A stretch of DNA of 9,736 bases. Origin: an uncultured Eubacteriales bacterium. GTDB lineage: Bacteria; Bacillota; Clostridia; Peptostreptococcales; Anaerovoracaceae. The stretch is from the NCBI GenBank assembly GCA_900551415.1, contig URWB01000093.1, positions 1 to 9,736 on the forward strand. The letters are read 5' to 3'. Position 1 is the first letter of the stretch, and every line of letters begins with the position of its first letter. A program made the position numbers and the translations under genes. Below the pieces are notes generated by a model that saw nothing but the letters and a program-made list of their open reading frames with translations, was not told where the DNA came from and did no database searches. This document shows, piece by piece, positions 1-6,725 of this stretch.

Positions 1-1
1 C

Positions 2-679
2 CTTTCCGAAGGCATCATCGCCGTGGATGAAAAAGGCGCGACTACGCTGATCAACCCCGCGGTTTACAACCTTCTGAATCGAGGGACAAGCCGCGGCAAG
101 GACGAACCGCTTCTGGATATCCGCACCGCTATCCTGCATCACGAAGAAGGCGTTGATCTTCTCCCCTCCAGTCTTGGATTATTCAGTCTGGAACTGACGA
201 TGACCGGCGCAAATTCCCGTGAAACCATTCTCAAGCGTTTGCTTGCGCCGCTGAAATCCCAATATGATGTGATTCTCATCGACTGCGCGCCGACGCTTGG
301 CATGTTTACGCTGAACTCGCTGTCTGCCGCAGATTCCATCCTGATTCCCGTTTCCGTAAACTTCCTGTCTATCGAAGGCATTTCTCAGCTTCTGGATACC
401 GTCATGTTCATCAAGCAAGAGATCAACCCTGATGTTATCATAGAGGGCATTGTCCTGACAATGTTGGATGCGCGCACCAGTTACGCGCGCGGCATGGTGT
501 CCCTCATCAGCGATACCTACGGAGATTCTCTCCCAATCTTCAATGCACAGATTCCCTATTCTGTGCGCGCTTCTGAAATCAGCGCGCTGGGATGCAGCAT
601 CTATGCGCATAATGCGAAAGGCAAGGTTGCGCGCGCTTACGAGAAGTTGGTGCAGGAGGTGATCGGGCATGGCATTTGA
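2..679 (+). CDS. parA: ParA/Soj-family partition ATPase, 3' part (5' end outside window)
   Basis: Deviant-Walker ATPase of the ParA/Soj family, which binds DNA non-specifically as an ATP dimer and segregates plasmids or ICE circles together with ParB. The frame is open to the window's left edge, so about 225 residues are visible and the N-terminal ~50, with the P-loop KGGVGKT expected there, are missing. Visible family marks are the Walker B strand YDVILIDCAPTLG followed by TLNSLSAADSILIPVS, where ParA proteins usually read DxPPxLG...NAL.AAD.vliP, and the C-terminal segment with PYSVRASEISALG. The apparent GTG at base 23 is internal to the domain and not the start. The stop overlaps the parB start by 11 bases, so the two are translationally coupled. 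Family assignment is firm; whether it serves an ICE, plasmid or phage is inferred. Confidence 0.9.
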   Translation, partial: LSEGIIAVDEKGATTLINPAVYNLLNRGTSRGKDEPLLDIRTAILHHEEGVDLLPSSLGLFSLELTMTGANSRETILKRLLAPLKSQYDVILIDCAPTLGMFTLNSLSAADSILIPVSVNFLSIEGISQLLDTVMFIKQEINPDVIIEGIVLTMLDARTSYARGMVSLISDTYGDSLPIFNAQIPYSVRASEISALGCSIYAHNAKGKVARAYEKLVQEVIGHGI

Positions 680-1685
680 TACCAGCGGCATACGCCTGAA
701 ACCCTGCGTCGATCTGTTCTCGACGGAAGCCAGCCGTCAGGATGCGGGTTTGGAAAAAATCCGCGAGATACCGCTGGATCAGCTCATTCCATTCAAAGAC
801 CATCCGTTCAAAGTCATTGATGATGAATCCATGATGGACACGGTGCAGAGCATCCGCGAACACGGTATTCTGCTTCCGCTCATTGCCCGCCCCATGCCGG
901 ATGGCAAATATGAGATTGTATCAGGGCACCGCAGAAGCCATGCCGGAAAGCTGGCTGGTCTGGAAACCGTGCCGGTCATCGTCCGAGAACTCGACGACGA
1001 TGCCGCCGTCATCCTGATGGTGGATTCCAACCTCCAACGCGAAAATATCCTGCCCAGCGAACGAGCTTTCGCCTTCAAAATGAAGCTGGAAGCAATGAAG
1101 CATCAGGGGCAGCGTCTTGATTTAACTTGTGGCCAAGTTGGCCACAAGTTGATTGGCACAAAGGCGAGGGATGTTTTAGCCGAGCAAGTCAACGAAAGCG
1201 CTCGAAATGTTCAGCGTTATATTCGCCTGACCGAGCTTCTTCCCGAACTGCTCGATCTGGTAGACGAACGAAAACTGGCGTTCAACTCTGCCGTTGAAGT
1301 GTCCTATCTGAACCCGGAAGAACAAGGCTGGCTGGCGGAAACCATCGACAGCGAACAATCCACGCCGTCGCTTTCTCAGGCACAACGCCTGAAACGCTTT
1401 TCGCAGGACGGCAAACTGACCGAAGATATGGTGCTGGCGATCATGTCCGAGCAGAAAAAGCCGGAAACCGAAAGGGTCGTGCTGCAAAGCAGACAGATAT
1501 CCCAATATTTCTCCCCATCCGCAACGCCGAAAGAAATGGAAACCTCGATTCTTTCCATGCTCGATACGGCGAAGGAATGGCGCTCCTATTTCCCGGAGGA
1601 CAGCACGCTCGACGACGTAAACCGCCGTATGCGCAAAGTACTTGAAGGGATGAAGCGCACGAAATCCCGTGCGCCGGAGCGCTGA
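669..1685 (+). CDS. parB: ParB/RepB/Spo0J-family partition protein
   Basis: 338-residue DNA-binding CTPase-type partition protein, partner of the upstream ParA. The N-terminal ParB/sulfiredoxin-fold domain spans about residues 33-125: IPLDQLIPF, then the nucleotide-binding box GHRRSHAGKLAG (86-97), then DSNLQREN (119-126). A helix-turn-helix region follows at about 165-190 (VLAEQVNESARNVQRYIRL), typical of KorB/Spo0J DNA-binding domains, and a charged C-terminal part would dimerise. The start at 669 has an ideal AGGAGGTG at 654-661 with a 7-base gap, inside the end of parA. The pair is typical of Clostridia ICEs and plasmids. A perfect 13-bp-arm inverted repeat lies within the gene (1124-1150, separate entry). 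Plausible substrate: a parS-like site on this element; none is proven. Confidence 0.92.
   Translation: MAFDTSGIRLKPCVDLFSTEASRQDAGLEKIREIPLDQLIPFKDHPFKVIDDESMMDTVQSIREHGILLPLIARPMPDGKYEIVSGHRRSHAGKLAGLETVPVIVRELDDDAAVILMVDSNLQRENILPSERAFAFKMKLEAMKHQGQRLDLTCGQVGHKLIGTKARDVLAEQVNESARNVQRYIRLTELLPELLDLVDERKLAFNSAVEVSYLNPEEQGWLAETIDSEQSTPSLSQAQRLKRFSQDGKLTEDMVLAIMSEQKKPETERVVLQSRQISQYFSPSATPKEMETSILSMLDTAKEWRSYFPEDSTLDDVNRRMRKVLEGMKRTKSRAPER
1124..1150. repeat. Perfect inverted repeat inside parB
   Basis: Two perfect 13-base arms, AACTTGTGGCCAA (1124-1136) and TTGGCCACAAGTT (1138-1150), are separated by a single G. The site is in coding sequence just before the HTH-encoding part of parB, over residues of the stretch DLTCGQVGHKL. 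A protein-binding palindrome such as a parS site or operator is possible. So is a small mRNA hairpin. Only the symmetry is seen; function is not shown. Confidence 0.6.
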
Positions 1686-1688
1686 AAG

Positions 1689-1732
1689 CTGTCAAGTTTC
1701 CAAAAACCTTTTTTTAACAGTTGACAGGGAGG
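1689..1732 (+). promoter_or_regulatory. Inverted repeat abutting the ribosome binding site of the HTH/DUF6017 gene
   Basis: In the 54-base gap after parB, CTGTCAA (1689-1695) and TTGACAG (1721-1727) are perfect inverse complements, with a loop holding a run of T. The 3' arm runs directly into the GGGAGG ribosome binding site (1727-1732) of the gene starting at 1740. Pairing could limit ribosome access, or the symmetrical site could bind a regulator. No recognised riboswitch or promoter pair was seen. Confidence 0.35.
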
Positions 1733-1739
1733 ATTATCT

Positions 1740-2762
1740 ATGGCTATCATCCGCACCGCGCATGAGCGCGACTTCACGATTATCACCAACGCGGCACTCC
1801 GCGACACGAACCTTTCGCTGAAAGCCAAGGGGCTGCTTGCCCTGATGCTCTCCGAACACGACGGCTGGAATTTCACGATCAAGGGGCTTTCGGCCAAGTG
1901 CAAAGAGGGCGTGGACGCTGTTGCCGCCATCGTCAAGGAGCTTGAAGCACAGGGCTATGTCATGCGCCGCCGTGAGCGCAGCACCGCCGGCCACTTTGCC
2001 GCGGCAACCTACACCATCTACGAAAAGCCGATACGGGAAGCACCAAAACCGGAAAAGCCTGTACTGGATAAACCCGCCGCAGACAAGCCGTCCACGGTTT
2101 CACCTCCAACGGTAAACTCCGTGCAAAGAAGTACCCTCGTTCCCAAAACCATCGTCACCAAACCCTGCGTAAGAAAAACCTTACCGTCCATCCATCCTAT
2201 CCATCCCGAACCCGTTGACCTTCCCGAAAGCCCGGATGGGATGGATTCGATGGAACAGCAGGAATCAGCAGACGATGCAGGCGGCAGCACGGACGCCGCG
2301 CCCACAGGCTGGCTGGACGAAATCCTGCCGATTGACCCCGACGAGGACGAATACATGCCCTGGTGCTGGGACGACCTTGAAGCCCGAAAACCCTTTACGA
2401 CCCGTCAGGACTTCGAGGATGTGCGCAATCTGGTCAAGCGGCAAATCCAGTACGACGACCTGCTGAAAAATCAGTGGAAATACAATCGGGAACAGCTCGA
2501 TGAAATCGTGGAAATCATGGTCGAGCTGCATACCACGCCGGAAGCCGCTATTCGGATCAGCGGGCGGGAATGGCCTGCATGGGCGATTCAAGACCGGCTG
2601 AAAAAACTCACCTACGATTCGCTGATGACGGTATATTACAACCTCGACCGCACGAAAAACGATATCCGCAACATCAAGAACTATCTGATTGCTACCTTGA
2701 TGAACACGCCGATTACGCAGGAAAGCCAATTTACCGCCGAGTATCGCGCACACCCTGTATAA
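1740..2762 (+). CDS. HTH / DUF6017 protein, replication-initiator-like
   Basis: 340-residue protein of the type found next to parA/parB in Clostridia ICEs and plasmids. The N-terminal ~95 residues form a winged-helix domain like RepA/DnaD-type initiators: a conserved opening (MAIIRTAHERDFTIITN), then LSLKAKGLLALML, then a recognition-helix region with YVMRRRERS. A proline-, acid- and serine-rich linker (about 98-215) follows. The C-terminal ~225-335 matches DUF6017 as I know it: YDDLLKNQWKYNREQLDEIV, then a segment with KLTYDSLMTVYYNL, then IRNIKNYLIATLMN, close to the family's usual RNIRKYLLAALYN. The start has GGGAGG seven bases upstream. Likely role, inferred from context: binding an origin or regulating replication of the circular form. 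A terminator follows directly. Confidence 0.8.
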   Translation: MAIIRTAHERDFTIITNAALRDTNLSLKAKGLLALMLSEHDGWNFTIKGLSAKCKEGVDAVAAIVKELEAQGYVMRRRERSTAGHFAAATYTIYEKPIREAPKPEKPVLDKPAADKPSTVSPPTVNSVQRSTLVPKTIVTKPCVRKTLPSIHPIHPEPVDLPESPDGMDSMEQQESADDAGGSTDAAPTGWLDEILPIDPDEDEYMPWCWDDLEARKPFTTRQDFEDVRNLVKRQIQYDDLLKNQWKYNREQLDEIVEIMVELHTTPEAAIRISGREWPAWAIQDRLKKLTYDSLMTVYYNLDRTKNDIRNIKNYLIATLMNTPITQESQFTAEYRAHPV

Positions 2763-2766
2763 TGCC

Positions 2767-2798
2767 ATGCGCCGCCCATCACGAGTGGCGCATTTTTT
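2767..2798 (+). terminator. Rho-independent terminator after the HTH/DUF6017 gene
   Basis: Perfect 7-bp stem ATGCGCC (2767-2773) with GGCGCAT (2787-2793), 13-base loop, then T6 (2793-2798). It lies 5 bases after the stop at 2762 and separates the parA-parB-initiator unit from the genes that follow. Confidence 0.85.
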
Positions 2799-2841
2799 AT
2801 ACCCTTTTTTCTTTCACCACATAAAAAACGGAGGATTTATC

Positions 2842-3477
2842 ATGGAAAACCATCTCAATTTTATCGTCATCAAAGCCGAACCCAGATTCCGCGCCGACTC
2901 CTTTGCGCTGGATGAAGCCGATTGCTCTGCCGCGCCGGTTGAAACCGGCATTGTTCCCGTCACCCTGAGCCTGTATGCCTGCGATAAGCGGGACACCGCT
3001 GCCCGCCGCGCATGGGACAATTTCGGCGTAGTCACCGAAATGGTGCCGCTGGGTCTGCTTTCGGGCTGCCTGCTTCTGTCGCAGGCATACGAAGATGCCG
3101 ACGCGCTGATTGACGACTGCCTGTATCTGGATCAGCCGCTCGGCGAAATGGTCGATCAGCTTACGGCACACGGTTATGATTGCGAGAACACCTTCATCAT
3201 CACCGACGTTCTGCTCACGCCTGCCGCGCACAATCAGGATATACTGGATGCCATCGTGACCCGCCTGCCCGAAACGCTCTTTCTCACGCACCATGTTTAC
3301 CCGCAGATGCTTGCTTATCAGCCGGAAGACCACGGCGACCCGCTGACGCAGCCCGTTGAAAGCAATGGCAAGTGGCTGAACGATCAGCTTGAGGCGGCGT
3401 TCTGGTCGGATGATGCCTGCTGCGAGGTTTCCCGCTGCGGAAGCATCATTTGCCGCAGGGTGGCTGGCGATGCCTAA
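2842..3477 (+). CDS. Conserved-looking hypothetical protein, ICE accessory
   Basis: 211-residue acidic protein I do not recognise. It is predicted soluble: no signal peptide and no membrane segment. It has several hydrophobic and acidic stretches (VPLGLLSGCLLLSQAYEDAD, LIDDCLYLDQPLGEMVDQL) and a Cys-rich C-terminus (DDACCEVSRCGSIICRR). The frame is open further upstream, but the ATG at 2842 is chosen because CGGAGG stands 7 bases before it; the upstream extension would run back through the terminator. The stop overlaps the start of the next gene by 8 bases (ATGCCTAA), so the two are coupled. It may be an ICE accessory or antirestriction-like small acidic protein, but that is only a guess from context and charge. 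Confidence 0.7.
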   Translation: MENHLNFIVIKAEPRFRADSFALDEADCSAAPVETGIVPVTLSLYACDKRDTAARRAWDNFGVVTEMVPLGLLSGCLLLSQAYEDADALIDDCLYLDQPLGEMVDQLTAHGYDCENTFIITDVLLTPAAHNQDILDAIVTRLPETLFLTHHVYPQMLAYQPEDHGDPLTQPVESNGKWLNDQLEAAFWSDDACCEVSRCGSIICRRVAGDA

Positions 3478-3748
3478 AACGGATGCAGCAAAGCTGCCGA
3501 TCATCACCTTCAAGCCCTTTATTTCCGAAAAGGGCTTTGAGCTTCTGGCAAATGCCGTTGTGGAACAGGCTGTCCACGACTACAAACGTCTGCTTCACTG
3601 CGTCTACGTCAAAGGCGAACACAATCCCAAAGCCTGGTATGACCTCGTGGAGCTTGAGCAGTTTTTCTGCTCCAAGCGCTTTTCGCAGTTTACCTCGCTC
3701 GACGGTCGTGCGCTGATCGAGCGCATCCGCGGAGAAATGAACCTGTAA
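3470..3748 (+). CDS. Small hypothetical protein (92 aa)
   Basis: Short soluble protein of unknown function. The frame stays open upstream to 3389, but the ATG at 3470 is preferred: it overlaps the preceding stop by 8 bases as ATGCCTAA, a coupling arrangement, with a modest AGGGTGG just upstream. The sequence is mostly helical by eye (AVVEQAVHDYKRLLHCVY, then WYDLVELEQFFCSKRFSQF, then DGRALIERIRGEM). The pattern of an N-terminal helical repeat, an aromatic FFxSxxFSxxTxLDG-type patch and a closing ERIRGEM helix resembles small unnamed proteins seen in Clostridia ICEs and phages, an impression from memory. It sits 12 bases before the sortase gene and is probably co-transcribed with it. Confidence 0.65.
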   Translation: MPKTDAAKLPIITFKPFISEKGFELLANAVVEQAVHDYKRLLHCVYVKGEHNPKAWYDLVELEQFFCSKRFSQFTSLDGRALIERIRGEMNL

Positions 3749-3760
3749 GGAGAATACACC

Positions 3761-4603
3761 ATGAAAAAGTGGATTGGAGCGGCTGTTGCGCTGCTCTTTT
3801 TTGTTGGCTTGCTTGCATTCCTGCTGCCGATTCTCGGCTGGCAGAAGCAGCTCGATCAAGAATCGGCGGAGTATGAAGCGCTGAGTTCCGCTGTGCAGCT
3901 GCCGCAGGCATCCGAACCGCCTGTCGTCACGCCGTCCGAAGCGGATTCTTCCGTTTTGAACGACCTTATCAGCTCGCTTGACGGCGATGTTTTGAGCGAA
4001 GATATTCCCGCATCTTCCGCGCCTGCCCGCACATTGAGCATTGACCTTGAAGCCTGCAAAGCGCAGAACAGCGATTTTGCCGCATGGCTGAGCATCCCGA
4101 ACACGCCCGTCAATTACCCAGTCGTGTTCACCTACGATACCGCCTATTATCTCAAGCACAGCTTTACCGGCTCGACCAGCTCTCTGGGAACGCTGTTCGC
4201 CACCGGCGATACCAGCTTCAGCCGACCGTCCCGCAACATCGCCATCTATGGTCACAATATCCGCTCCAAGTCGACCGTGATGTTCAGCCCGCTGCTTTCC
4301 TACAAAAACGCGGAGTTCTATCAGGCGCATCGGACAATTCATCTGGACACGTTGAACGGCGCTTATATCTACAAGGTGTTCGCCGCGTTTAATATGCGCT
4401 ATGATGATTTCACGCCGGAAAAAGCCGACTTTGAAACCGAAGATGATTTTGCGCGCTTCATGGATTTTGTGAAGTCCGCAAATCTGCATGAAAACGATGT
4501 GACTGTAACCAGCGACGACCACCTGCTGACGCTCATCACCTGTGACCGCACCTACGGCGGCGCGGATGGGCGGTTTGTCGTGATGGCGGTCAGGAAAAAT
4601 TGA
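3761..4603 (+). CDS. srtB: Class B sortase, membrane-anchored
   Basis: 280-residue cysteine transpeptidase that joins sorting-signal proteins to the cell wall or to pilus/adhesin partners; ICEs of Clostridia often carry one. An N-terminal signal anchor is clear: MKKWIG then a hydrophobic stretch at about 6-25, leaving the enzyme outside the membrane. A low-complexity stalk (about 27-90) leads to the catalytic domain: WLSIPNTPVNYPVV (109-122), His165 in AIYGHNIRS, Cys261 in LLTLITCDR and Arg271 in GGADGRFVVMA. This is the full His-Cys-Arg triad, and the long helix insertion before the Cys motif (EDDFARFMDFVKSA) is typical of class B. AAGGAG lies 12 bases upstream of the ATG. No LPxTG-like substrate is encoded in this window, so the substrate is unknown. 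Confidence 0.92.
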   Translation: MKKWIGAAVALLFFVGLLAFLLPILGWQKQLDQESAEYEALSSAVQLPQASEPPVVTPSEADSSVLNDLISSLDGDVLSEDIPASSAPARTLSIDLEACKAQNSDFAAWLSIPNTPVNYPVVFTYDTAYYLKHSFTGSTSSLGTLFATGDTSFSRPSRNIAIYGHNIRSKSTVMFSPLLSYKNAEFYQAHRTIHLDTLNGAYIYKVFAAFNMRYDDFTPEKADFETEDDFARFMDFVKSANLHENDVTVTSDDHLLTLITCDRTYGGADGRFVVMAVRKN

Positions 4604-4616
4604 GTTTTTTCCTTTT
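4593..4616 (+). terminator. Weak terminator overlapping the sortase stop codon
   Basis: GGAAAAA (4593-4599) pairs with TTTTTCC (4606-4612) around the sortase stop, followed by TTTT. The stem is AT-rich, so the call is tentative, but the composition of the sequence changes sharply just after it. Confidence 0.35.
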
Positions 4617-4653
4617 GTCGTCTAACAGATCATCACCCAGACAATCATAGTAG

Positions 4654-4696
4654 TGCCAACTTTTCTTTGGCATTCTCGCTGATTCCATGCTATACT
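4654..4696 (+). promoter_or_regulatory. Promoter of the AlbA_2 ATPase gene, with operator-like repeat over -35
   Basis: A sigma-A-type promoter: TTGGCA (4667-4672), 18-base spacer, TATACT (4691-4696), followed about 40 bases later by AAGGAGG (4736-4742) and the ATG at 4753. The -35 box is also the right arm of a small inverted repeat, TGCCAA (4654-4659) and TTGGCA (4667-4672), a possible operator. The gene product itself ends in a winged helix, so autoregulation is conceivable but not shown. Confidence 0.6.
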
Positions 4697-5592
4697 ATTA
4701 TAATAAGGTTGTTTTGAACATTCCATTAAGACCGGAAGGAGGCTGTATAAAAATGAATGTTGACCAGCTCATTGGCGAAGCCACTGAATACGATAAAAAA
4801 CTTTCGCTCGAAGTCAAGAAACCCAAAAGTTGGTGCAAAAGTGTAAGTGCATTTGCTAACACACTTGGCGGCATACTAATTTGGGGCGTTTCAAACGATG
4901 GTCAAATCGTCGGTCTTGAATCTCCAGACAGTGACGCGGAAAAAATAAGTGAAATTATCAAAACGCGGCTTGAACCTGTTCCTGAATTTCGCCTTAGATT
5001 TCAAAGAGTATCTGAAGGAAAAATCGTGCTTATCCTTGAAGTTTTCAAAGGGGATGAAACCCCATATTATTATTCTGGAGATGGTGTTCTGGAAGCCTAT
5101 GTTCGGATTGGAAATGAAAGTGTAAAAGCTACCGCCACCGAACTGAAGCGGCTTGTACTTCGCGGAAAGAATTCTTCTTTTGATTCTCAGCTATCTGCTT
5201 ACAAAACAGAAGATTTTGCTTTTTCTAAACTTCGCGAACGCTACAAAAAATGGACAGGTAACAGTTTTGATGATAAAGACCTGATTTCCTTCGGTTTGGC
5301 TGATGAACATGGCTTTTTAACAAATGCTGGCGCTTTAATCGCCGATGAAAGTCCCATCCGCTGGTCACGATTGTTTTGTACTCGTTGGAATGGTCTTAAT
5401 AAAAGCGGCGGTACTATTGATGCATTGGATGATGCTGAATATTCAGGAAGCGTTATTTCTTTAATCGAGAACGGTGAAGCCTTTATCAAACGCAACGTTC
5501 GAATGATGTGGAGAAAAACCGCTAATTCTAGAGAAGAAATGCCGGAGTATGTTGACCGCAGTTATCATGAAGCCTTGGTAAATGCTTTAGCT

Positions 5593-5598
5593 CATAGA
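5593..5598 (+). other. Left junction hexamer (putative coupling sequence), CATAGA
   Basis: The six bases directly outside the left end of the RIT element encode His281-Arg282 of the split gene. The right junction carries CACCGT, also His-Arg, at 9090-9095. Tn916-type recombination leaves a different 6-base hexamer on each side, one from the target and one carried in from the previous site. The same pattern is seen here. The exact strand-exchange points are inferred. Confidence 0.55.
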
Positions 5599-5618
5599 TT
5601 ATGTAAAGCTTTACATAA
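5599..5618. repeat. 20-bp perfect palindrome at left end of the RIT element
   Basis: TTATGTAAAG (5599-5608) is followed with no gap by its exact reverse complement CTTTACATAA (5609-5618). Extending to 5596-5621 gives 26 bases with one mismatched pair. The arms are a variant of the 10-bp end motif TTATGCAAAG. There is no counterpart at the right end, so this segment makes the ends asymmetric and is probably a recombinase core site or an old junction remnant. Confidence 0.75.
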
Positions 5619-5621
5619 CCT

Positions 5622-5651
5622 GTGTTATACGAAGTTAATAGTTATGCAAAG
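5622..5651 (+). repeat. RIT left inverted repeat
   Basis: 30 bases matching the reverse complement of 9063-9092 with one mismatch (A at 5629 versus G). It contains two direct copies of the 10-bp motif, TTATACGAAG (5625-5634) and TTATGCAAAG (5642-5651), 17 bases apart start to start. The first copy sits in a segment that matches 12 of 13 bases of a loxP arm. Confidence 0.88.
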
Positions 5652-5653
5652 TT

Positions 5654-5695
5654 ACTGCCGAATTCACTGGTTTTACAGGAAATCCGGCAGTTTTT
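5654..5695 (+). terminator. Inward-facing terminator at left end of RIT
   Basis: Stem ACTGCCG (5654-5660) with CGGCAGT (5685-5691). The loop contains a further small stem (TTC.CTG with CAG.GAA), and TTTTT follows at 5691-5695. It would stop transcripts arriving from the interrupted ATPase gene before they run antisense into the recombinase genes. On the opposite strand the T-run is missing, so it is not a terminator for the recombinase operon. Confidence 0.65.
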
Positions 5696-5696
5696 A

Positions 5697-5706
5697 CTTT
5701 GCATAA
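5697..5706 (-). repeat. Subterminal 10-bp motif, left
   Basis: CTTTGCATAA is the exact reverse complement of the motif at 5642-5651 and lies 55 bases from it start to start. The mirrored right end has TTATGCTAAG at 9008-9017 at the same distance from its own outer copies. It lies 11 bases past the stop codon of the third recombinase gene. A recombinase or accessory-factor arm site is inferred. Confidence 0.6.
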
Positions 5707-5717
5707 ATTTTAGCATT

Positions 5718-6725
5718 TTACAGATTGTTTTTCAACCAGTCAATCAGATCCTCTTTCTGCTTTTTATTGTATTTAGGAACTGTTTCCACGGAGGCGCTAT
5801 GCTTTTTCAGCTGTTCTTCCTTAATCTTTGGATTCGTTTTCGCATAGATCTCCGTTGTAACTACTGATGTATGGCCCAGCAGATCACGAATGTATATCAG
5901 ATTCACGCCAGCTTCTAATAAATGCATTGCCTTGCTGTGACGAAAGCAATGGTTAGTTACCCTGTTTCTGAACATATCCGGTCTCAACCTTCGGGCAGTT
6001 GACACATACTTATCTATGATGTACTGTATTCCTGCACGGGTGAGTTTCTCTCCTCGGCGGTTTACAAACAATGGCTCGTCTACATTTATCCGGCGGCACC
6101 AGCGGATGTAATTCCGGACAATTGCGGCGGCATCCGCATTGACAGGCACGAGCCTTGTTTTATTTCCCTTTCCATGAAGTTCCGCTGTAACCGTTGATGA
6201 AAAGCGGATGCTTGAAGGGATAAGATCAATCAGTTCCTGCACCCTGGCCCCGGTTTCATAAAGTAATACCAGGATCGCAAGATCCCGCAGCTGGTCATCT
6301 TTCTTCTGGTCAGGAATCGAAAAAAGCAGTCGCACTTCTTCGGCGCTCATGTAATTCATCGGTTTAACAGGAGATTTCTTAAGCGGAACAGCAAGTATCT
6401 GCGCACACTGTTCAAATCCGGCAGGGTCACGGTACTGGAGGTATCGGAAGAAAGCATGGATTGCTGCCAGACGCTGGTTTCGTGTGCTGATACTGACTTT
6501 GCGGACTTCTTCCAGATAGACAAGAAAGCTTTCAATCCGTTCGGCATTGAATTCTTTGTATTCCAGCTTTTCGGGAGGCAGCCGGTATTCTGTCTTATAG
6601 AATTCCATGAGCTGTACAAATGTGTCACGATAAGAGCGGATCGTATTGGGAGATGCCGCTGTCTGTTTGGGAAGATATTCCGCAAAATATTTCGTCAGGT
6701 GGTAAGAAAAGAAGTTCTTATCCAT
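5718..6725 (-). CDS. ritC: Tyrosine recombinase, third gene of the trio (RitC-like)
   Basis: 335-residue XerC/D-like integrase. The catalytic set is complete: Arg161 (YETGARVQELI), Lys186 (ELHGKGNKTRLVPV), His259 and Arg262 (NHCFRHSKAMHLL), His285 (LLGHTSVVTTEIY) and the nucleophile Tyr294. An N-terminal SAM-like core-binding domain covers about 1-110. The frame runs open upstream to 6950, but the ATG at 6725 is chosen because it overlaps the previous stop by exactly 8 bases (ATGGATAA), has AAAGGCGG upstream and starts the family's N-terminal domain. It is the last gene of the operon. RitC by position and length; the letter is inferred. Confidence 0.88.
   Translation of the reverse strand: MDKNFFSYHLTKYFAEYLPKQTAASPNTIRSYRDTFVQLMEFYKTEYRLPPEKLEYKEFNAERIESFLVYLEEVRKVSISTRNQRLAAIHAFFRYLQYRDPAGFEQCAQILAVPLKKSPVKPMNYMSAEEVRLLFSIPDQKKDDQLRDLAILVLLYETGARVQELIDLIPSSIRFSSTVTAELHGKGNKTRLVPVNADAAAIVRNYIRWCRRINVDEPLFVNRRGEKLTRAGIQYIIDKYVSTARRLRPDMFRNRVTNHCFRHSKAMHLLEAGVNLIYIRDLLGHTSVVTTEIYAKTNPKIKEEQLKKHSASVETVPKYNKKQKEDLIDWLKNNL

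Larger units (their letters stand above)
4753..5706 (+). pseudogene. AlbA_2 / HATPase_c_4 ATP-binding protein, 5' fragment, disrupted by RIT insertion
   Basis: First 282 codons of a Schlafen/AlbA_2-type protein (often annotated as ATP-binding or RecG-like C-terminal-domain regulator). The start at 4753 is preferred over the upstream ATG at 4687 because AAGGAGG stands ten bases before it. The AlbA_2 domain (about residues 7-135) shows SAFANTLGGILIWGVSNDG (32-50), then a middle region, then the ATPase N-box HEALVNALAHR (272-282) with Glu273, Asn277 and His281. Host sequence ends at Arg282 (5596-5598). After it, 35 residues from the mobile element are read until TAA at 5704-5706, giving a predicted 317-residue truncated protein with AlbA_2 intact but no ATPase domain. 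The frame resumes at 9093 with the expected Arg-Asp-Tyr. It is more AT-rich than the genes to its left. Confidence 0.88.

Noticed and set aside
1721..1726. TTGACA as a -35 box for the HTH/DUF6017 gene
   Set aside because: No -10 hexamer at a suitable distance; the position falls inside the gene start.
179..4522. Long open frames on the - strand opposite parA, parB, the DUF6017 gene and the sortase
   Set aside because: They are antisense to well-supported genes, have no ribosome binding sites and show compositionally biased, domain-free translations typical of GC-rich shadows.
4687..4752. Upstream in-frame ATG giving a 22-residue longer AlbA_2 protein
   Set aside because: It lies inside the predicted -10 region, and the strong AAGGAGG is placed for the ATG at 4753.
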